A DNA stretch of 64,000 bases from Ianthella basta (taxonomy: Eukaryota; Porifera; Demospongiae; Verongiida; Ianthellidae), in NCBI GenBank assembly GCA_964019415.1, contig OZ025889.1:5554011-5618010 (forward strand). Direction: 5' to 3'. Shown one piece after another: positions 28,758 through 38,679 of the stretch; position 1 is the stretch's first letter, and each line of letters starts with the position of its first letter. The translations under genes were made by a program, and so were the position numbers. A model generated the notes under the pieces. That model worked only from the letters and a program-made list of their open reading frames with translations. It ran no database searches and was not told the DNA's origin.

Positions 28758-29606
28758 AGGTTATGGCAGTTATTGTTTACATAAGGCAAATCATAACATA
28801 AAGGTGTGAATTCCTCTGTTACCACGGCTACTTGCGCAATGTCATGTGATGTGCGCATGATCTGCGATTATTTTAGAAAAGAAACCGCCCTAGAACGTCG
28901 TATCTGGCAGCTAGCTATGTACCTAAGGTCGAAAACAAGCCTTACCGAGCAGATTTGATCTAATCGTTCGAGCGAAAATGCCTAAATGCGTGATGTGCTA
29001 TAATGCCGTCAGCCATTTTTGAAAATATCACAAGGACGTCACGAGACATTGCCCCTGTAGGCGGGCTGTTACGGTTGTTCGCGAAAATATCTTTCTGGCT
29101 ATTGGTATTGCTAGGTAGAGGCACGTTGATGGCTCGTTTCGCATGCTAAGGAAATTATCTAACTTTTCCATGCATGCATTGTTCGTACTCGCTTCCTGTG
29201 AGGAGTTACAAGGCGCAGAAGTTGGCCAAAGAGAAACGAAAGTTAGTTTTCTTGCTGTAACTTTGGATAGGATTAGTTTAACAACAATGCATGCATGCAA
29301 AAGTTAGATCGCATGTGTATGAACAGATTAATGTTCGTTTTGTTCCGTTTAGACGTTCCTCCGATAGCCAGAAAGATATTTCCCGCTACTTTGATGGCTT
29401 CGTTAGCGGCGACATTGCTCAGTGAGGCAAGGCGCCATCAGCACATATCGTACGTAGACGTAAAGAGTGTAAAGTGTTCTTTCTACTGGTACTCGCCTGA
29501 CATCGATTGAACAAAGCTTGCAGGAGATATAAGCAATTATACGGAGGTAAAAAAATCGGCCGCGAACACGCCCCATTGTTTACATAGTGCCATAACCCAC
29601 ATGCGG
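28758..29606. mobile_element. Insertion with short TIRs, present in copy A only
   Basis: Copy B runs straight from ACCAAAAGGAAAATGAAC into TACACAGCGCC (about 56640-56672). In copy A about 850 bp lie between, starting TGTAGGTTATGGCA and ending with its near inverse TGCCATAACCCACA. Internally ATATCTTTCTGGCTAT (about 29087) is inverted as ATAGCCAGAAAGATAT (about 29363), so the element is partly foldback. No gene was recognised. Confidence 0.75.
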
Positions 29607-29835
29607 ATGTACACAGCGCCAAGAAGGCTTATAGACGAACAGAACAATGCCAGAAGGACAAAGACAACAGCGAGCGTTGTTGGCTTTGTTCCTTGGCTGT
29701 CACAGCCATATTGCAGGCATTTCCGACGAATATTTAGAATGCTTCCTGTTCATGACAAAAATTAGAACCCAGAGTGTGTAATCTCTATGTATAAACTAAT
29801 TATAGCCACTACTGTATGTTGCATTTTTAGGTTGT

Positions 29836-30201
29836 ATGTATAAGGACAGAACATGCAACCATGCATGGCTCCAGTTACATTGGACAGTACTGTTAGGTTA
29901 CTCTTCTCTTGTACAGTGGTGTCAAGACATGGTCCATCCAGCACACGTTAATAGCATTGGTATGGTAATGGTAGCAGTTGCTGCAATAGTAGCCATAGCG
30001 GCAATTATGTTAGCAGCAGTGGTTACTGACGTTTGGGCAGTTTTCATAAGCATTTCCGGAATTGTCTGTATCTTTGCAATCCTTGCTGTGGTATATACAT
30101 GTATGGATTGGAATGTTCATGGAACTGTCCGCGAAGCTCGCGAGATGATGGCAGAGTTACAGCATGAAGACATCAACAATGCAATTGGAAGTTCAGATTA
30201 G
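29836..30201 (+). CDS. Small two-helix membrane protein, family member A
   Basis: 121 codons from 29836, with a likelier start at the second Met, 29929. Two hydrophobic helices are visible: MVMVAVAAIVAIAAIMLAA, and about 12 residues later ISISGIVCIFAILAVVYTC. A soluble tail follows (DWNVHGTVREAREMMAELQH, then EDINNA). Copies are at 57.0, 62.0 and (broken) 33.4 kb. In copies B and 61.9 kb the turn between the helices reads PDSW. Upstream, TGTATAAACTAATTATAG and an acceptor-like CATTTTTAG precede a short shared segment ending WLQLHW or WFQLH. No known family was recognised; plasma or endomembrane location is inferred. Confidence 0.6.
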   Translation: MYKDRTCNHAWLQLHWTVLLGYSSLVQWCQDMVHPAHVNSIGMVMVAVAAIVAIAAIMLAAVVTDVWAVFISISGIVCIFAILAVVYTCMDWNVHGTVREAREMMAELQHEDINNAIGSSD

Positions 30202-30290
30202 AACAGTTAGATTGACACAGGAGGAACAGGAACAATTGAAACAGAAGTCTAGTACAGCAGAAGTGTAACATAGACTACATTTTGGGTCGG
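30202..30290 (+). other. Conserved 3' module after the membrane-protein ORF
   Basis: After the stop, a stretch encoding LTQEEQEQLKQ in another frame is kept in copy A, in copy B (about 57276) and at about 33706; a diverged version follows the 61.9-kb gene (about 62220). An AG directly before it (TTCAG at the ORF end) could act as an acceptor, making it an alternative C-terminal exon. The conserved reading frame is seen; the splicing is inference. Confidence 0.4.
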
Positions 30291-30570
30291 TTGTCTCGAC
30301 TGGATGGTTGCAATCGGTTATCGGTTATCAACCTAGCAATGTCATTTTTGCATGACTTTTAGTAGGTGTACAGGAGATTCAGGGTATGTGGTGAAGGCGG
30401 GTGACCTGAATCAATGCCTGGTTGTGATTTGACAGTTTTCTCAGTGGTCTGGAACGCAGGTTACAGAAAATTGTTGCACGCGATCGGTATGAGTCTGTTC
30501 AGCCCCCGTGCTGTCTGTTCACTTATTGTGACGGCGTTTTCCTCCTGGTACAGAAACGTCCCCACCATTC

Positions 30571-30801
30571 TTAGCTTTTAATCATCCGAATACGCTTTAT
30601 CTCAGTCTTCGTTGTTCCAAACACCGCTGCTTCAACTAGACTTGTAGCCGCCATAATGATGTCACCAGGTTGATAATTGATAACCGATTGCATATATCCG
30701 GTTGGGACAACTGACCCAAAAAGTACTGTAAGTGTAAGATAGCAATAACAGGGATCAAAGGCATGATAGGCAGGACAAGATAGAAGTGCTGAACAACACA
30801 A
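30571..30801 (-). CDS. Short conserved minus-strand ORF
   Basis: 76 codons, open in both copy A and copy B (57649-57912). It ends in VPTGYMQSVINYQPGDIIM, AATSLVEAAVFGT and KTEIKRIRMIK. Differences between the copies are scattered and leave the frame open. A diverged inverse of the same segment lies on the plus strand at about 30283-30340 (GSVVSTGW, QSVIGYQP). It could be one exon of a larger gene; the domain is not recognised. Confidence 0.4.
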   Translation of the reverse strand: MCCSALLSCPAYHAFDPCYCYLTLTVLFGSVVPTGYMQSVINYQPGDIIMAATSLVEAAVFGTTKTEIKRIRMIKS

Positions 30802-31028
30802 GGCAACTGACTTTGCATGATTAGATCACTTTGCATATAACTTTGTATCTGAGCAGATTCAGTGTGTGTGCTTCATTAAAGTCCTATAAGCTACGTCTAT
30901 CGAGTCCATTTGTCATGCTGCTTGAGCGAGATAGTCCTGTTGCACACACACACACATTTAAACAAACTAGATCCATGAGTTCTTGCAGCAATTCGTGTTC
31001 ACAGCAAGGTTTACAAAATGCATCAACC

Positions 31029-31127
31029 CTTTCACCACAAGGTCCCACCCCTGACAACATTTCGGACTTTTGGCAGATGATTTGGTTCCACAAACCCGCA
31101 GTGATTGTAATGCTAACAAAGGGTCAA
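31029..31127 (+). pseudogene. Protein-tyrosine-phosphatase exon fragment, copy A
   Basis: Encodes LSPQGPTPDNISDFWQMIW followed by FHKPAVIVMLTKGQ. This matches the PTP-domain stretch QGPLPNTxxDFWxMxWE...VMLT of receptor-type phosphatases. The expected donor after GGTCAA is GTGAGT in copy B but CGAGTG here, so the splice site is lost in copy A. No catalytic HCxxGxGR segment is present. Confidence 0.65.
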
Positions 31128-31325
31128 GCGAGTGGAAAGTTGCAGCTAGTGTACACACAGCAAAACATTTCCTGCATTAATTCTGTTCAGTCCCCTATTG
31201 TTATTCATTGTTATTTGTATGTTACAAAACCAGTAAAGTTGTATGTAGGTGGTTTCCTGGTTGAAACTGAAATGGCATAGCTCTGTATTAGATTAGGCTG
31301 TGTTTCCTAAACTGAACGTGCATGC

Positions 31326-32262
31326 ACACGGGGCAAAACATCTCCTTATTATAAGACAACAGTACAAAAATAAGGAAATGGAGTCATCAGAATAACAGTT
31401 ATTGTCTACATGTTGAAGGACACATGGCACAAATTAAAACTGTTAAAAGACTCTTGGTTGGGTTTTTAGTAGTGGCAAGAGTGTATGCATATGGGGATCA
31501 TGTGTATGCATATGGAGGTTGTGTGTATGCATATGAGGCATGGGTTGTGTGTATGCATATGGGGATCATGTGTATGCATATGGAGGTTGTGTGTATGCAT
31601 ATGAGGCGTGGGTTGTCTGTATGCATATGGACGGTGTATGCATGTGTATGCATATGGAATAATGAGTAGTGTGTGTCTGTGTGCATGTGACAGTGTCAAC
31701 TGGTGAGTCAAAAGCTTCTTGATCTTGAGGTGCTGCTCCATGGTTGTGTGTCACTGACAGATCCACTGTGCTGCTGTTACTGGGACTTTTGAGCCAGACC
31801 ATCTTACCAACTGTGGTAGCACTGCTTCAGCTCTGCTCTCCATGGCCAGTTCATTCTGCCGTGTGGTAGTAGCAGGGGACCGTTGGGGATAATTCCCTTC
31901 CAACCGCCAGCCGGTGGGGACACTCGCGTCCCTCATTCGCCTGTCGGGGCCCTGCCAGCTCCGAGTTAGGGTTATGGTACGCCTGACAGACCGGTGCGTT
32001 GTGATAGTCGCCTGTTCCAGTGTAATCGTCGAGGAGGCCGTTCGCCGTTACGATAGATAGCCAAAAGTTCGCACCTCGGACGGGTTGCCATTCTCCGCTT
32101 CGTCCTTTGTGAGGCTCAGACTTTCTCTTTCAGTGCTGCCTAAACGACCGTTCTGGAGTTGTAGGCATGGACTGGGCGTCTTTCAGGCACAAACTTCTAG
32201 CGAAACTGTCTTCCAACACTCGATACCTCGCGGCAGCCATTTTGGCGATGACGTCACACACA
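31326..32262 (-). repeat. Unclassified element X, copy 2 (inverted)
   Basis: Reverse complement of an element also at 48281-49124. Shared blocks include TGACGTCA next to AAAATGGC, CACCGGTCTGTCAGGCG, an internal run of TATGCATA-CACAC repeats (31480-31660 here) and, at the far end, ACACGGGGCAAA and ACAAAAATAAGGAAA. Both copies are bordered by CA/TG repeats. A short open frame starts at the ATG beside the CRE-like TGACGTCA but is not conserved between copies, so coding is doubtful. It may be a promoter-first-exon segment or a transposon. Confidence 0.7.
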
Positions 32263-32300
32263 CCTAACACACACACACACACACACACAAACACACACAG

Positions 32301-32591
32301 GCCCTCACAGGGACCAGTTCCACTACCCCATCCACTTCATCAATTGGTGCCTTCATCCTATCTCCTTTACTTACCTCTCAACAAACTACTGCTACTAATA
32401 GCCAGGGGGGTGTGCTAGGGGGCGGGACCTCCACAGCGTCACAGCTGGGAGTGCCCTCTACCGTCATGTCCCTCTTTGGAGCAAGCTCGATCAGTTCTGG
32501 TAGTCTGACAAGCAGTGATGACCTTCCCAGTATGCCCAGTGTGCAGGGACCTGCAGGAGGTGTACCCAACCTCACTCACAACCTTAACTAG
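32301..32591 (+). pseudogene. TAF9: TAF9 exon 5 copy
   Basis: 291 bp, fully open, ending at the same TAG as TAF9, with few amino-acid differences from the gene. The acceptor CACACAG is kept. Upstream it is joined through a CA run to element X instead of TAF9 intron 4. TAF9-type 3' sequence follows to about 32745, then switches to the low-copy unit. Without exons 1-4 it cannot make TAF9. Confidence 0.88.
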
Positions 32592-32745
32592 CTGGAACCA
32601 ATCAACAGCACCTTGTCTGTGTTCACATACAGTCACGTTTCCACCATCAACTCCCAATTGTGCAATAGGCTTTATGTGTGCTCAGCCTCTCCACACTTCA
32701 GTTGCAGTTTATGCCTGGTATGCATCACACTGCTATGATTGTTAG

Positions 32746-33840
32746 TGTAGCTATATGTAAACTAAGCATGCTCTCTTTGGCAGATGGCATTCTGGTGTAG
32801 CCAGTTATTATAGTTACCAGACCTAATTCACTATGCTACAATCTTTTCAGGGGTGTGAAAATCCCTAGGGGATGCCATATTCCTCGGTAATGTTCATTCT
32901 TGATTTTCAGAAGCCCAATCTTTTCAGAGGATGCCATATTCTCTGGTATAGTTCACCCTTATGTTTTTCTTAGTTCTCTCTTAAACCCAGTCTTTTCAGG
33001 AGATGCCAAAATTCATGAAGGATGCCATATTCCCCGGTAATGTTCACTGGTGATCTTCTGCCCATGTATTCCCCCCAGCCCCCCACATATCATAGGCTAA
33101 GAAGTGGAGGTTGGTGACTATTATTCTGGTGCACTAGCCCCCAACTTCTTATTATCACAGGCCTAGAGATGGATGGCTATGTACCTCTGGCTAACAGCTT
33201 AGCAAAATATTAACATATTTGCATAGTCGTATGAATAATTCACACTTTGCACTAGAAATAGAGGGTTAGTGTTGTTTATTATTTTGCTGAGCTGTTATAT
33301 AATTAGCTGGGTGTGTAATCTCTTTGTATAAACTATATAGCCCCTAATGTATGCTGCATTCATCAACAATGCAGGTTGTATAAGGACACAAGGTGCATGG
33401 TTCCAGTTATATTGGGCATTTTTGTTTACTCTTCTCTTGTAGAGTCGTGTCAATGTTGATCACAGCGTACTCCAGTGTAACAATCACTCTTATTGCTGTA
33501 GTAATAGCCGTATGGTCAGTTGCATGGTTGCCTGACAGTGTGACAACTCGATCGAGCTGCCATTGGAATACTTATCTACATTGCTATTCATGGATGCTTT
33601 ATTGAGATAATGTCAAGGTCCTTTCTTTATATCAGGGCTGTTGAGAAGACCAAGGGATCAAATACCTCAGCTGACCTTGCTTCTTCTATAGGTGTCAAAT
33701 CAAAATTGACACAGGAGGAACAGGAGCAGCTGAACCAGTTGTACATCATGTCCATGCATTATATCAAGAATGTGAATGTGCATGTGCACATACAATTATA
33801 GTGGTGACTGCTATACTGCATGTGCATAACATACACAGTA
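32746..33840 (+). repeat. Low-copy unit, diverged partial copy D
   Basis: Begins TAGTGTAGCTATATGTAAACTA beside the TAF9 exon copy and carries the GGTGTAGCCAG and AGACCTAATTC landmarks. Three imperfect ATGCCATATTC repeats (32872-33036) follow, then the 5' module of the membrane-protein family (GGTTGTATAAGGACACAAGG at 33373). Contents are listed separately. Confidence 0.65.
33453..33605 (+). pseudogene. Membrane-protein family member, broken
   Basis: ATG in the family position, one hydrophobic helix (VTITLIAVVIAVWSVAW) and the family turn LPDS. The frame then leaves the family sequence and stops at 33605. The C-terminal family module reappears at 33610-33801 in another frame, with KLTQEEQEQLNQ. 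A frameshift or lost intron is the simplest reading. Confidence 0.5.
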
Positions 33841-34220
33841 ATGGATAGGACAATACATTTCATTGCTCTAGTTGTGCATACAATTAACTAGCTGTATCGA
33901 AGCTAATTTACAGGCAGTAGCTACAGGGCTATTAGGGTAGTTCCTCATTGCATGCATGTAGCAGGAGTGTATGTCCACATTTTACGGGATTACCTGCCAC
34001 AAGAGTTTGGAAAGTAGGTGTGTCGGGGATTGCCCTGGCGTGCCCCACTAATAACACGTCCTTTCACTGTACGGGTGTAGCTAGCCAGGCGGTTCGGGGG
34101 GTTCGAACGAACCCCCCTCCCTCCTAACTGTGGCCATAAATTATGTGCATGTAGGTAGCTACAAGTCTGTCACGCGCGCTAGCTAGCAGACAGTGTCTTG
34201 TTTAAGGGTAACTGGTTACG

Positions 34221-34800
34221 TAGTCTCGTTCCCAGCCCAATTCCGGCCGCCATTTTATACATGGCCCGAAAGGTGGTCTGGGAAACTGAGCCCAAATTCC
34301 TGGCGCAGTGACGTCATTATCACATGAATGACGAGTTTTTACGCGCGCACTGAACATTTCTCTCCAAGTGAGATCTGTCAACATTGCCTCCGGACTAATA
34401 AATATCAACTGATAATGGCCAGCGAGAATGCCTTCCTTCGTCCTTAGATCATCGCTACCGACGGATGCACATTTCATTCCCCTACTCGAAAACTTGGCCA
34501 CTTGGTCCTCCATCAGACTTTTCAATGGTGAAACCACCATCACAATACTGTGATGCAGACGCGAGTCTGGTTTGTCGCTGGTGCGGATAAAATCGAAGAC
34601 AAAAGGAAGGAGAGCGTAACAGAAAGACTTTCCAGCTCCCGTCGGAAGTGAGATGAATACGTCTTGTCCGCTGACAAAGTGAGTGACAGCTTCGTGTTTT
34701 TCTTCTGTAAGATCCCCATAGCCCAAGCTACGCGATGCGTTAGATATATATAGCTTGTTCAATCGTCTTCTTTGAGTACGTAGCCATTTCGCAACTCCGG
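34221..34800 (-). pseudogene. RecQ-like DNA helicase, broken N-terminal fragment
   Basis: Carries helicase motif I (LPTGAGKSFCYALLPFVFDF, Walker A) and motif Ia (MVVSPLKSLMEDQV), then HYQLIFISPEAML, all typical of RecQ-type helicases. The frame leaves family sequence soon after WREMFS, where a transposon-like end (TAGTCTCGTTCCCAGCCCAA at 34221) begins; motifs II-VI are absent. At the 5' end the ATG at about 34787 reads MATYSKKTIEQAIYI and then shifts frame in a TATATATATC run before SNASRSLGYGDLTEEKHEAV. So there are at least two lesions. RecQ-like genes of this kind are often multicopy in sponge and cnidarian genomes, possibly with transposons. Confidence 0.8.
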
Positions 34801-34817
34801 TAAAGCATGTGATCTAT

Positions 34818-34943
34818 TTATGCGATCTGATTGGTTATCATTTTGCCACTAAACTCCTCTATGATGTCGGCCCAGATGTCGATCAGTCTTCGTTCGATGT
34901 CAGGTGTCCATTTGGCTCTCGTTTTCTTGCTTCCAGACGCCAT
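34818..34943 (-). pseudogene. Myb/SANT-like domain fragment
   Basis: A 41-codon frame from an ATG at 34943: basic start, then KWTPDIERRLIDIWADIIEE, which matches the first helix of Myb/SANT-like or MADF DNA-binding domains used by transposon proteins. It stops after ITNQIA. It lies just upstream of the RecQ fragment on the same strand, so the two may be pieces of one mobile element or of neighbours. Confidence 0.55.
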
Positions 34944-34987
34944 CGTTCGCTAGATCGCTCACAGAACACGGTTCACACCTTCGCCTC

Positions 34988-35150
34988 TATCGTCGCCGTC
35001 ACCGTCACCGTGGCGACCGCTGTCACGGCGACGGTCACGGTACGGCAGGGTCACGGTCGCGGTCCCGGTAAGTTATTCGTAGTGTGACCGCAAAAACGTG
35101 ACGTCACCGTCACCGTCGCCGTCACTTTCGCCGTAGTGTGACCGCCGCCT
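34988..35150. repeat. GC-rich CACCGT/ACGGTG tract with inverted symmetry
   Basis: Runs of CGTCACCGT and the inverse ACGGTGACG-type words, such as GCCGTCACCGTCACCGTG against CACGGCGACGGTCACGG, make an imperfect hairpin. The word AGTGTGACCGC appears at 35078 and 35136. CpG density is far above the neighbourhood. It could be a foldback element; none was identified. Confidence 0.6.
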
Positions 35151-35886
35151 TATAGGCTAGTCTTGTAGCTACCCAGATCCCACCTAGTGTGGCGAGCCAG
35201 CCCCTTTCTCCATTGTGCAATACTACGAGAGGGAAAGGGTCTGGTCTAACTCCTATGAAGGTTTTGTGCAGAATCTGACTGACTGAATAACCAATCAATT
35301 GCAGAATGCACATAAAACGTGTTTGCCACGCATACACTCAAATGCAATGATGACAATGAATATCATTATAACATTCTATTGCAGCGTGCTAGCTAGCCTA
35401 TGTTACGACAGCAACAGTTGAGCTGTGAGGTACGTACCAGATTGATTTCTGCTGCAGAGAGGAGAGTAAAAGCGCAAGAACGCTTGAACAGTTCACGATT
35501 CGGAGCCATTGTCCATTCTCATGCACTTGCGCGAGTATGCACTAACTTCGCCCCAATTGCACAACTTCGTTATAGGAGTTATTCCAGACCTCAATTTCTC
35601 TTGGAAATATGGTCTGGCCCCCACACTAGACCCCACCCGTCCGCCAACCATTTAAAAGCAGACTAATCATGGACTAATCTATGTTAACGTTAATTCCAAG
35701 CCAATCTCAGCAATTTCAGCGATCTGGTAATGAAAATGCATTTTTGTCAGGAGCTTCGATAAAACGGCCATCTTCACAGGTTGTCTTCACTGTTTAGCCA
35801 TGGGTGGCCCATGCAGTGTTCACTATGGCCCATGTCAGTACCTTTCAGCTTTCGTTCGTAATAAGAGAAGCATCGAACACTTCAAC
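35151..35886. other. Intergenic, no feature recognised
   Basis: Short open frames only. A stretch at 35580-35650 (GGTCTGGCCCCCACACTAGACC) resembles transposon-end sequence, but no partner was found. Confidence 0.4.
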
Positions 35887-36144
35887 TCATTCTGATGCAT
35901 GGGTGACTTCTGCACTCTCAGGCTGCTTCAAACGCTGGATCCTGCCTTTCCTTTGACAGGGAACTCTTCTTGGAAATGTAACAAGTTCTCCTACATGAGA
36001 ATGCAACGGTTTCATTCGCATTTCTGCTCCCTGATGCTTACTACCTCGCACAAATGTTTGATTAATTGCATACTTGTGGTTGCGAGGGTGGAAGAACTCC
36101 CATATAGGAAATGTGCCAGACCCTTTCTTGCCTCCCGATGACAT
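35887..36144 (-). CDS. Hypothetical short ORF in an inverted module
   Basis: 85 codons; Gly/Lys/Ser-rich start, then TFPIWEFFHPRNHKYAINQT. No domain was recognised; cysteines of a BED finger are absent. The start region is repeated in inverted orientation at about 39960-40015 (GCCTGGGGACAAGGC, then GGAGGCAAGAAAG), so it may be a duplicated promoter and first exon. Confidence 0.3.
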   Translation of the reverse strand: MSSGGKKGSGTFPIWEFFHPRNHKYAINQTFVRGSKHQGAEMRMKPLHSHVGELVTFPRRVPCQRKGRIQRLKQPESAEVTHASE

Positions 36145-36690
36145 CTAGCCTTGTCCCCAGGCACTTCGTGTTAATTGCGGGGGAGGGATAAAAGGCCTGG
36201 TACACACTGTTTTGATGACGTCACGCTTCCATAAGATGTCGCGTTTGTATATCTTGGTGCCAAATGTCTGCAAGACTTTGTATGTGTCGCGTTTGCTTGT
36301 CAGTCATGGCTGTTTCGAGGTGACAATTTAGTTTTTTCATGCAAACTGGGAACCAGAACCGGACTGGCCAATAATACAGAATCAAAAGGACTAAGGCCTT
36401 TTAGCCTTTCCCTCTTGCTCCCAGTCAAAATCACCACAAGCACTTAATAGAACAGTGAACAGAACTGATAGTGTGCTATGTGCATTTCAGCTTAAAAGCA
36501 TTGCTTATGCCTTAAATTGTGTAAGATTTTGGCATACAACTGTTTTGGTTAACTGCTTGTAGCGCACCTCTCAAAGTTTTCCTGGCATATTGACTAACAT
36601 GCGAAGATAGCCCAGCCATCATAAACAACATCATACTGTTGCGACTGTTCTGCTGCCTTTTTCTAGCACCTGTTTTAAGAGCAAATATTC
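36134..36690. repeat. Left arm of a diverged inverted repeat
   Basis: Shares GCCTTGTCCCCAGGC and GGCCTGGTACACACTGTTTTGA with the reverse complement of 39870-39985. It shares ACATCATACTG, CGACTGTTCTGCTGCC and AGAGCAAATA (36626-36690) with the reverse complement of 39052-39118. The arms flank the SWIM and THAP sequences. GCACCTCTCAAAGTTTTCCTG (36567) also has a direct match at 39314. Confidence 0.6.
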
Positions 36691-36780
36691 TATATCAATA
36701 GAACGGTTGCAACTACGTCACGGATATGACGTCATAACAACTTCCATGTGGCAAAAGCCTTTTCGTCAAGCGTAGAACTG

Positions 36781-37285
36781 ATGGCGCAGCTGGTGCACTT
36801 GTCGGACTACTACTACAGGCTCGAAGCCAAGATGAAAGCGCGCTGTCTACGCAAACTTGCCTGCTTCAAGAACAAAGATCCTTACGTACTGAAAACCAGC
36901 GATTTGTGCAATGACGTAGCTCGTTTGCCAGCTCTTAGGTTGGCATGCATGCAGCGTACGTACTGTAGCTACACGATAAGACAAGACACATGCATCTCTT
37001 CTTCCAGCTATGCAGATATTGTCGTGTACTTGCTACACACAACGTGCTTTGTAACATTGGAGGAAGTCAAGAACTTCAAGAGCCTTCAAAGTTACAAATA
37101 CTTCACCAGTGGGTGGGTACTTGAAACACAATGGAAGAAGTATTGTGATGAGGGAATGGTTGTTGTTTTGGGCAAAGTGAGGCATAGCTATGCTGCTAGC
37201 AAGTCTCCTCTCAAACCAACCGGTTGAAATTGCACATTGCACTTGCATGGCTGGGTTGGCTGAAAACTTGCTCACACGTTGCACA
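36781..37285 (+). pseudogene. SWIM zinc-finger protein fragment
   Basis: The frame begins at ATG 36781. It has the segment CNDVARLPALRL, then YFTSGWVLETQWKKY, VVVLGKVRHSYAAS and SPLKP, which I recognise from a metazoan multicopy family in which a SWIM finger (CxC...CxH) is paired with a YqaJ-like nuclease. The first finger half, HCTCMAGLAE, follows in another frame at 37232-37264 (stop at 37225-37227). CSHVA lies one frame further. Past about 37285 the DNA belongs to an antisense THAP transposase. So it is truncated and frameshifted. Confidence 0.65.
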
Positions 37286-37289
37286 CAGC

Positions 37290-38522
37290 TACATCAAATC
37301 CTCTATCAGCAAGAACAACATCTCCTGGGAGGAGATGCTTCAAGTAAACTGAGTTCTCAACAATGTACCTGTCAGAGAACCTTCCTCCCCACCCATCAGA
37401 GATGAAACATATATATCATTGAGGTGTGATACTGATCAAATACTTGGCTGTGTTATAGTGCTTGTATTGTGACCATGTACAGTTCTTGGCAAGCAGATTT
37501 GAGGGTCTCTCGATAAATATTTCAAAGCAGTCAATAATAGACGTGACTTTCAAACCATAATTACAACGAAAGCAGAAAGGCATTGTTCTTTGCAAAGATA
37601 AATGATCTGGCCATTTGATTAAGAAGGAAAGTTGGGTGTCCATTGCCTCAATCCATCATGAGAAAACATGACTTACTGTGGCTTCACTAATACCAAATCG
37701 ACATGCAAGATCGTAATTACCCAGATTCAGACGCAGTTTCATGAGGGTGAGAGTAAAGCATTGGAAATGGGTAAGTTTTGCTACTGGACTCTCATGGATT
37801 GCTACAGAAACTATCTCGAACAATGCAAGGAGAACGGTAAAGCTACCGAAGCCAGTGTAGAAACGACACATTTTGTCATCATTCCTTAAGTCCTCCTGCT
37901 CAGGATGAGCTTTTGCATGCCTAGTACGTAGCTCAGATAGCTCCTCTAGTCGTTTCCTATAGTCATCTTCTACAGAAAGCAGATGAGATGCTGTTAAATC
38001 TGTCTGTGTACCAGAACACGTCTTGTTAGGTTTGTATTCTACTGGCTCTAGATCATTTGGTTGATCTGCATTGCACTTAGTGTTACCAACAGCTTCATTC
38101 CTGACTTTAGCTTCCTTTCTTCGTTTAGAGGCAATGTACCTATTCATGCTCTGTTCTGCTCTCTTTCTCTTCAGAGCAGCAGTTAAGGAAAACAAACTAG
38201 GAACATACGCGGGAGATAAGGGATCATCTTTCTTTTCACCTACAGCAATATATAAAACAATGCAGTTGCTAGGTACACTCTGCAGGCAGAGGAAGATCTC
38301 AGGCTAACTACATACGACAGCTACAGCCTCCCCACCTCCTACAAAGTGCTGGCTACAAATCACTGTGTCAGGTGTAGGGTGAAAGTCCCTTCAGTTTATG
38401 GCATTGAGCCACAGCCTTCGTTTAGCTTCATCTTGAGAAATTCTATAAAACTTTATTCCTGCTTCCCGGGTCTCCTTAACATTGCGCGCTGTACAATTGT
38501 ATGCGCAACACGATCGAACCAT
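37290..38522 (-). pseudogene. THAP-domain DDE transposase (ISL2EU/Harbinger-like), broken
   Basis: Exon 1 (38522-38336) is a THAP C2CH finger: MVRSCCAYNC, FYRISQDEAKRRLWLNAIN and VICSQHF. A GT-AG intron follows. Exon 2 (38239-37290) continues DDPLSPAYVPSLFSL, a basic linker, a transposon helix-turn-helix (LACRFGISEATVSHVF) and the DDE_Tnp_4 fold: [24 protein letters not shown] (first D), [22 protein letters not shown] and VVLADRGFD (second D). Three TGA stops interrupt it (after LNAIN, after HVFS and after ITPQ), and the part with the final E is missing at the junction with the SWIM fragment. It is dead as a transposase gene. Confidence 0.85.
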
Positions 38523-38679
38523 TGTAGAACAATATTCCAGTCAGTTAAGAACTCATTGGCAGCTGTACGTGCTTTGTAGCATCCACCCCAACGCGCCGTG
38601 TGTATGTACGCAGACCTCTTTTGCCACACGGAAGTGATTGCGCAACGTTTATGACGTCACATGCAACCGCTCTATATAA

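Larger units (their letters stand above)
27638..31325 (+). repeat. Low-copy unit, copy A
   Basis: A multi-kb unit matching 55764-58440 (copy B) along most of its length, with partial copies at 26968-27034, 32746-33840, 41220-41460, 58730-59380 and 60614-60700. Landmarks are GATCTGACCGGCCTAGGCCT, GGCATAGCCAGGATTTTTAA and TTGTTCCAGGTCAAGATAT. In order it carries a small membrane-protein gene, a short minus-strand ORF and a phosphatase exon fragment. Copy A has an 850-bp insertion that copy B lacks. Confidence 0.85.

Noticed and set aside
35887-36144. BED zinc finger at the start of a hAT transposase
   Set aside because: The aromatic start (IWEFF) is suggestive, but the Cys and His residues of a BED finger are absent.
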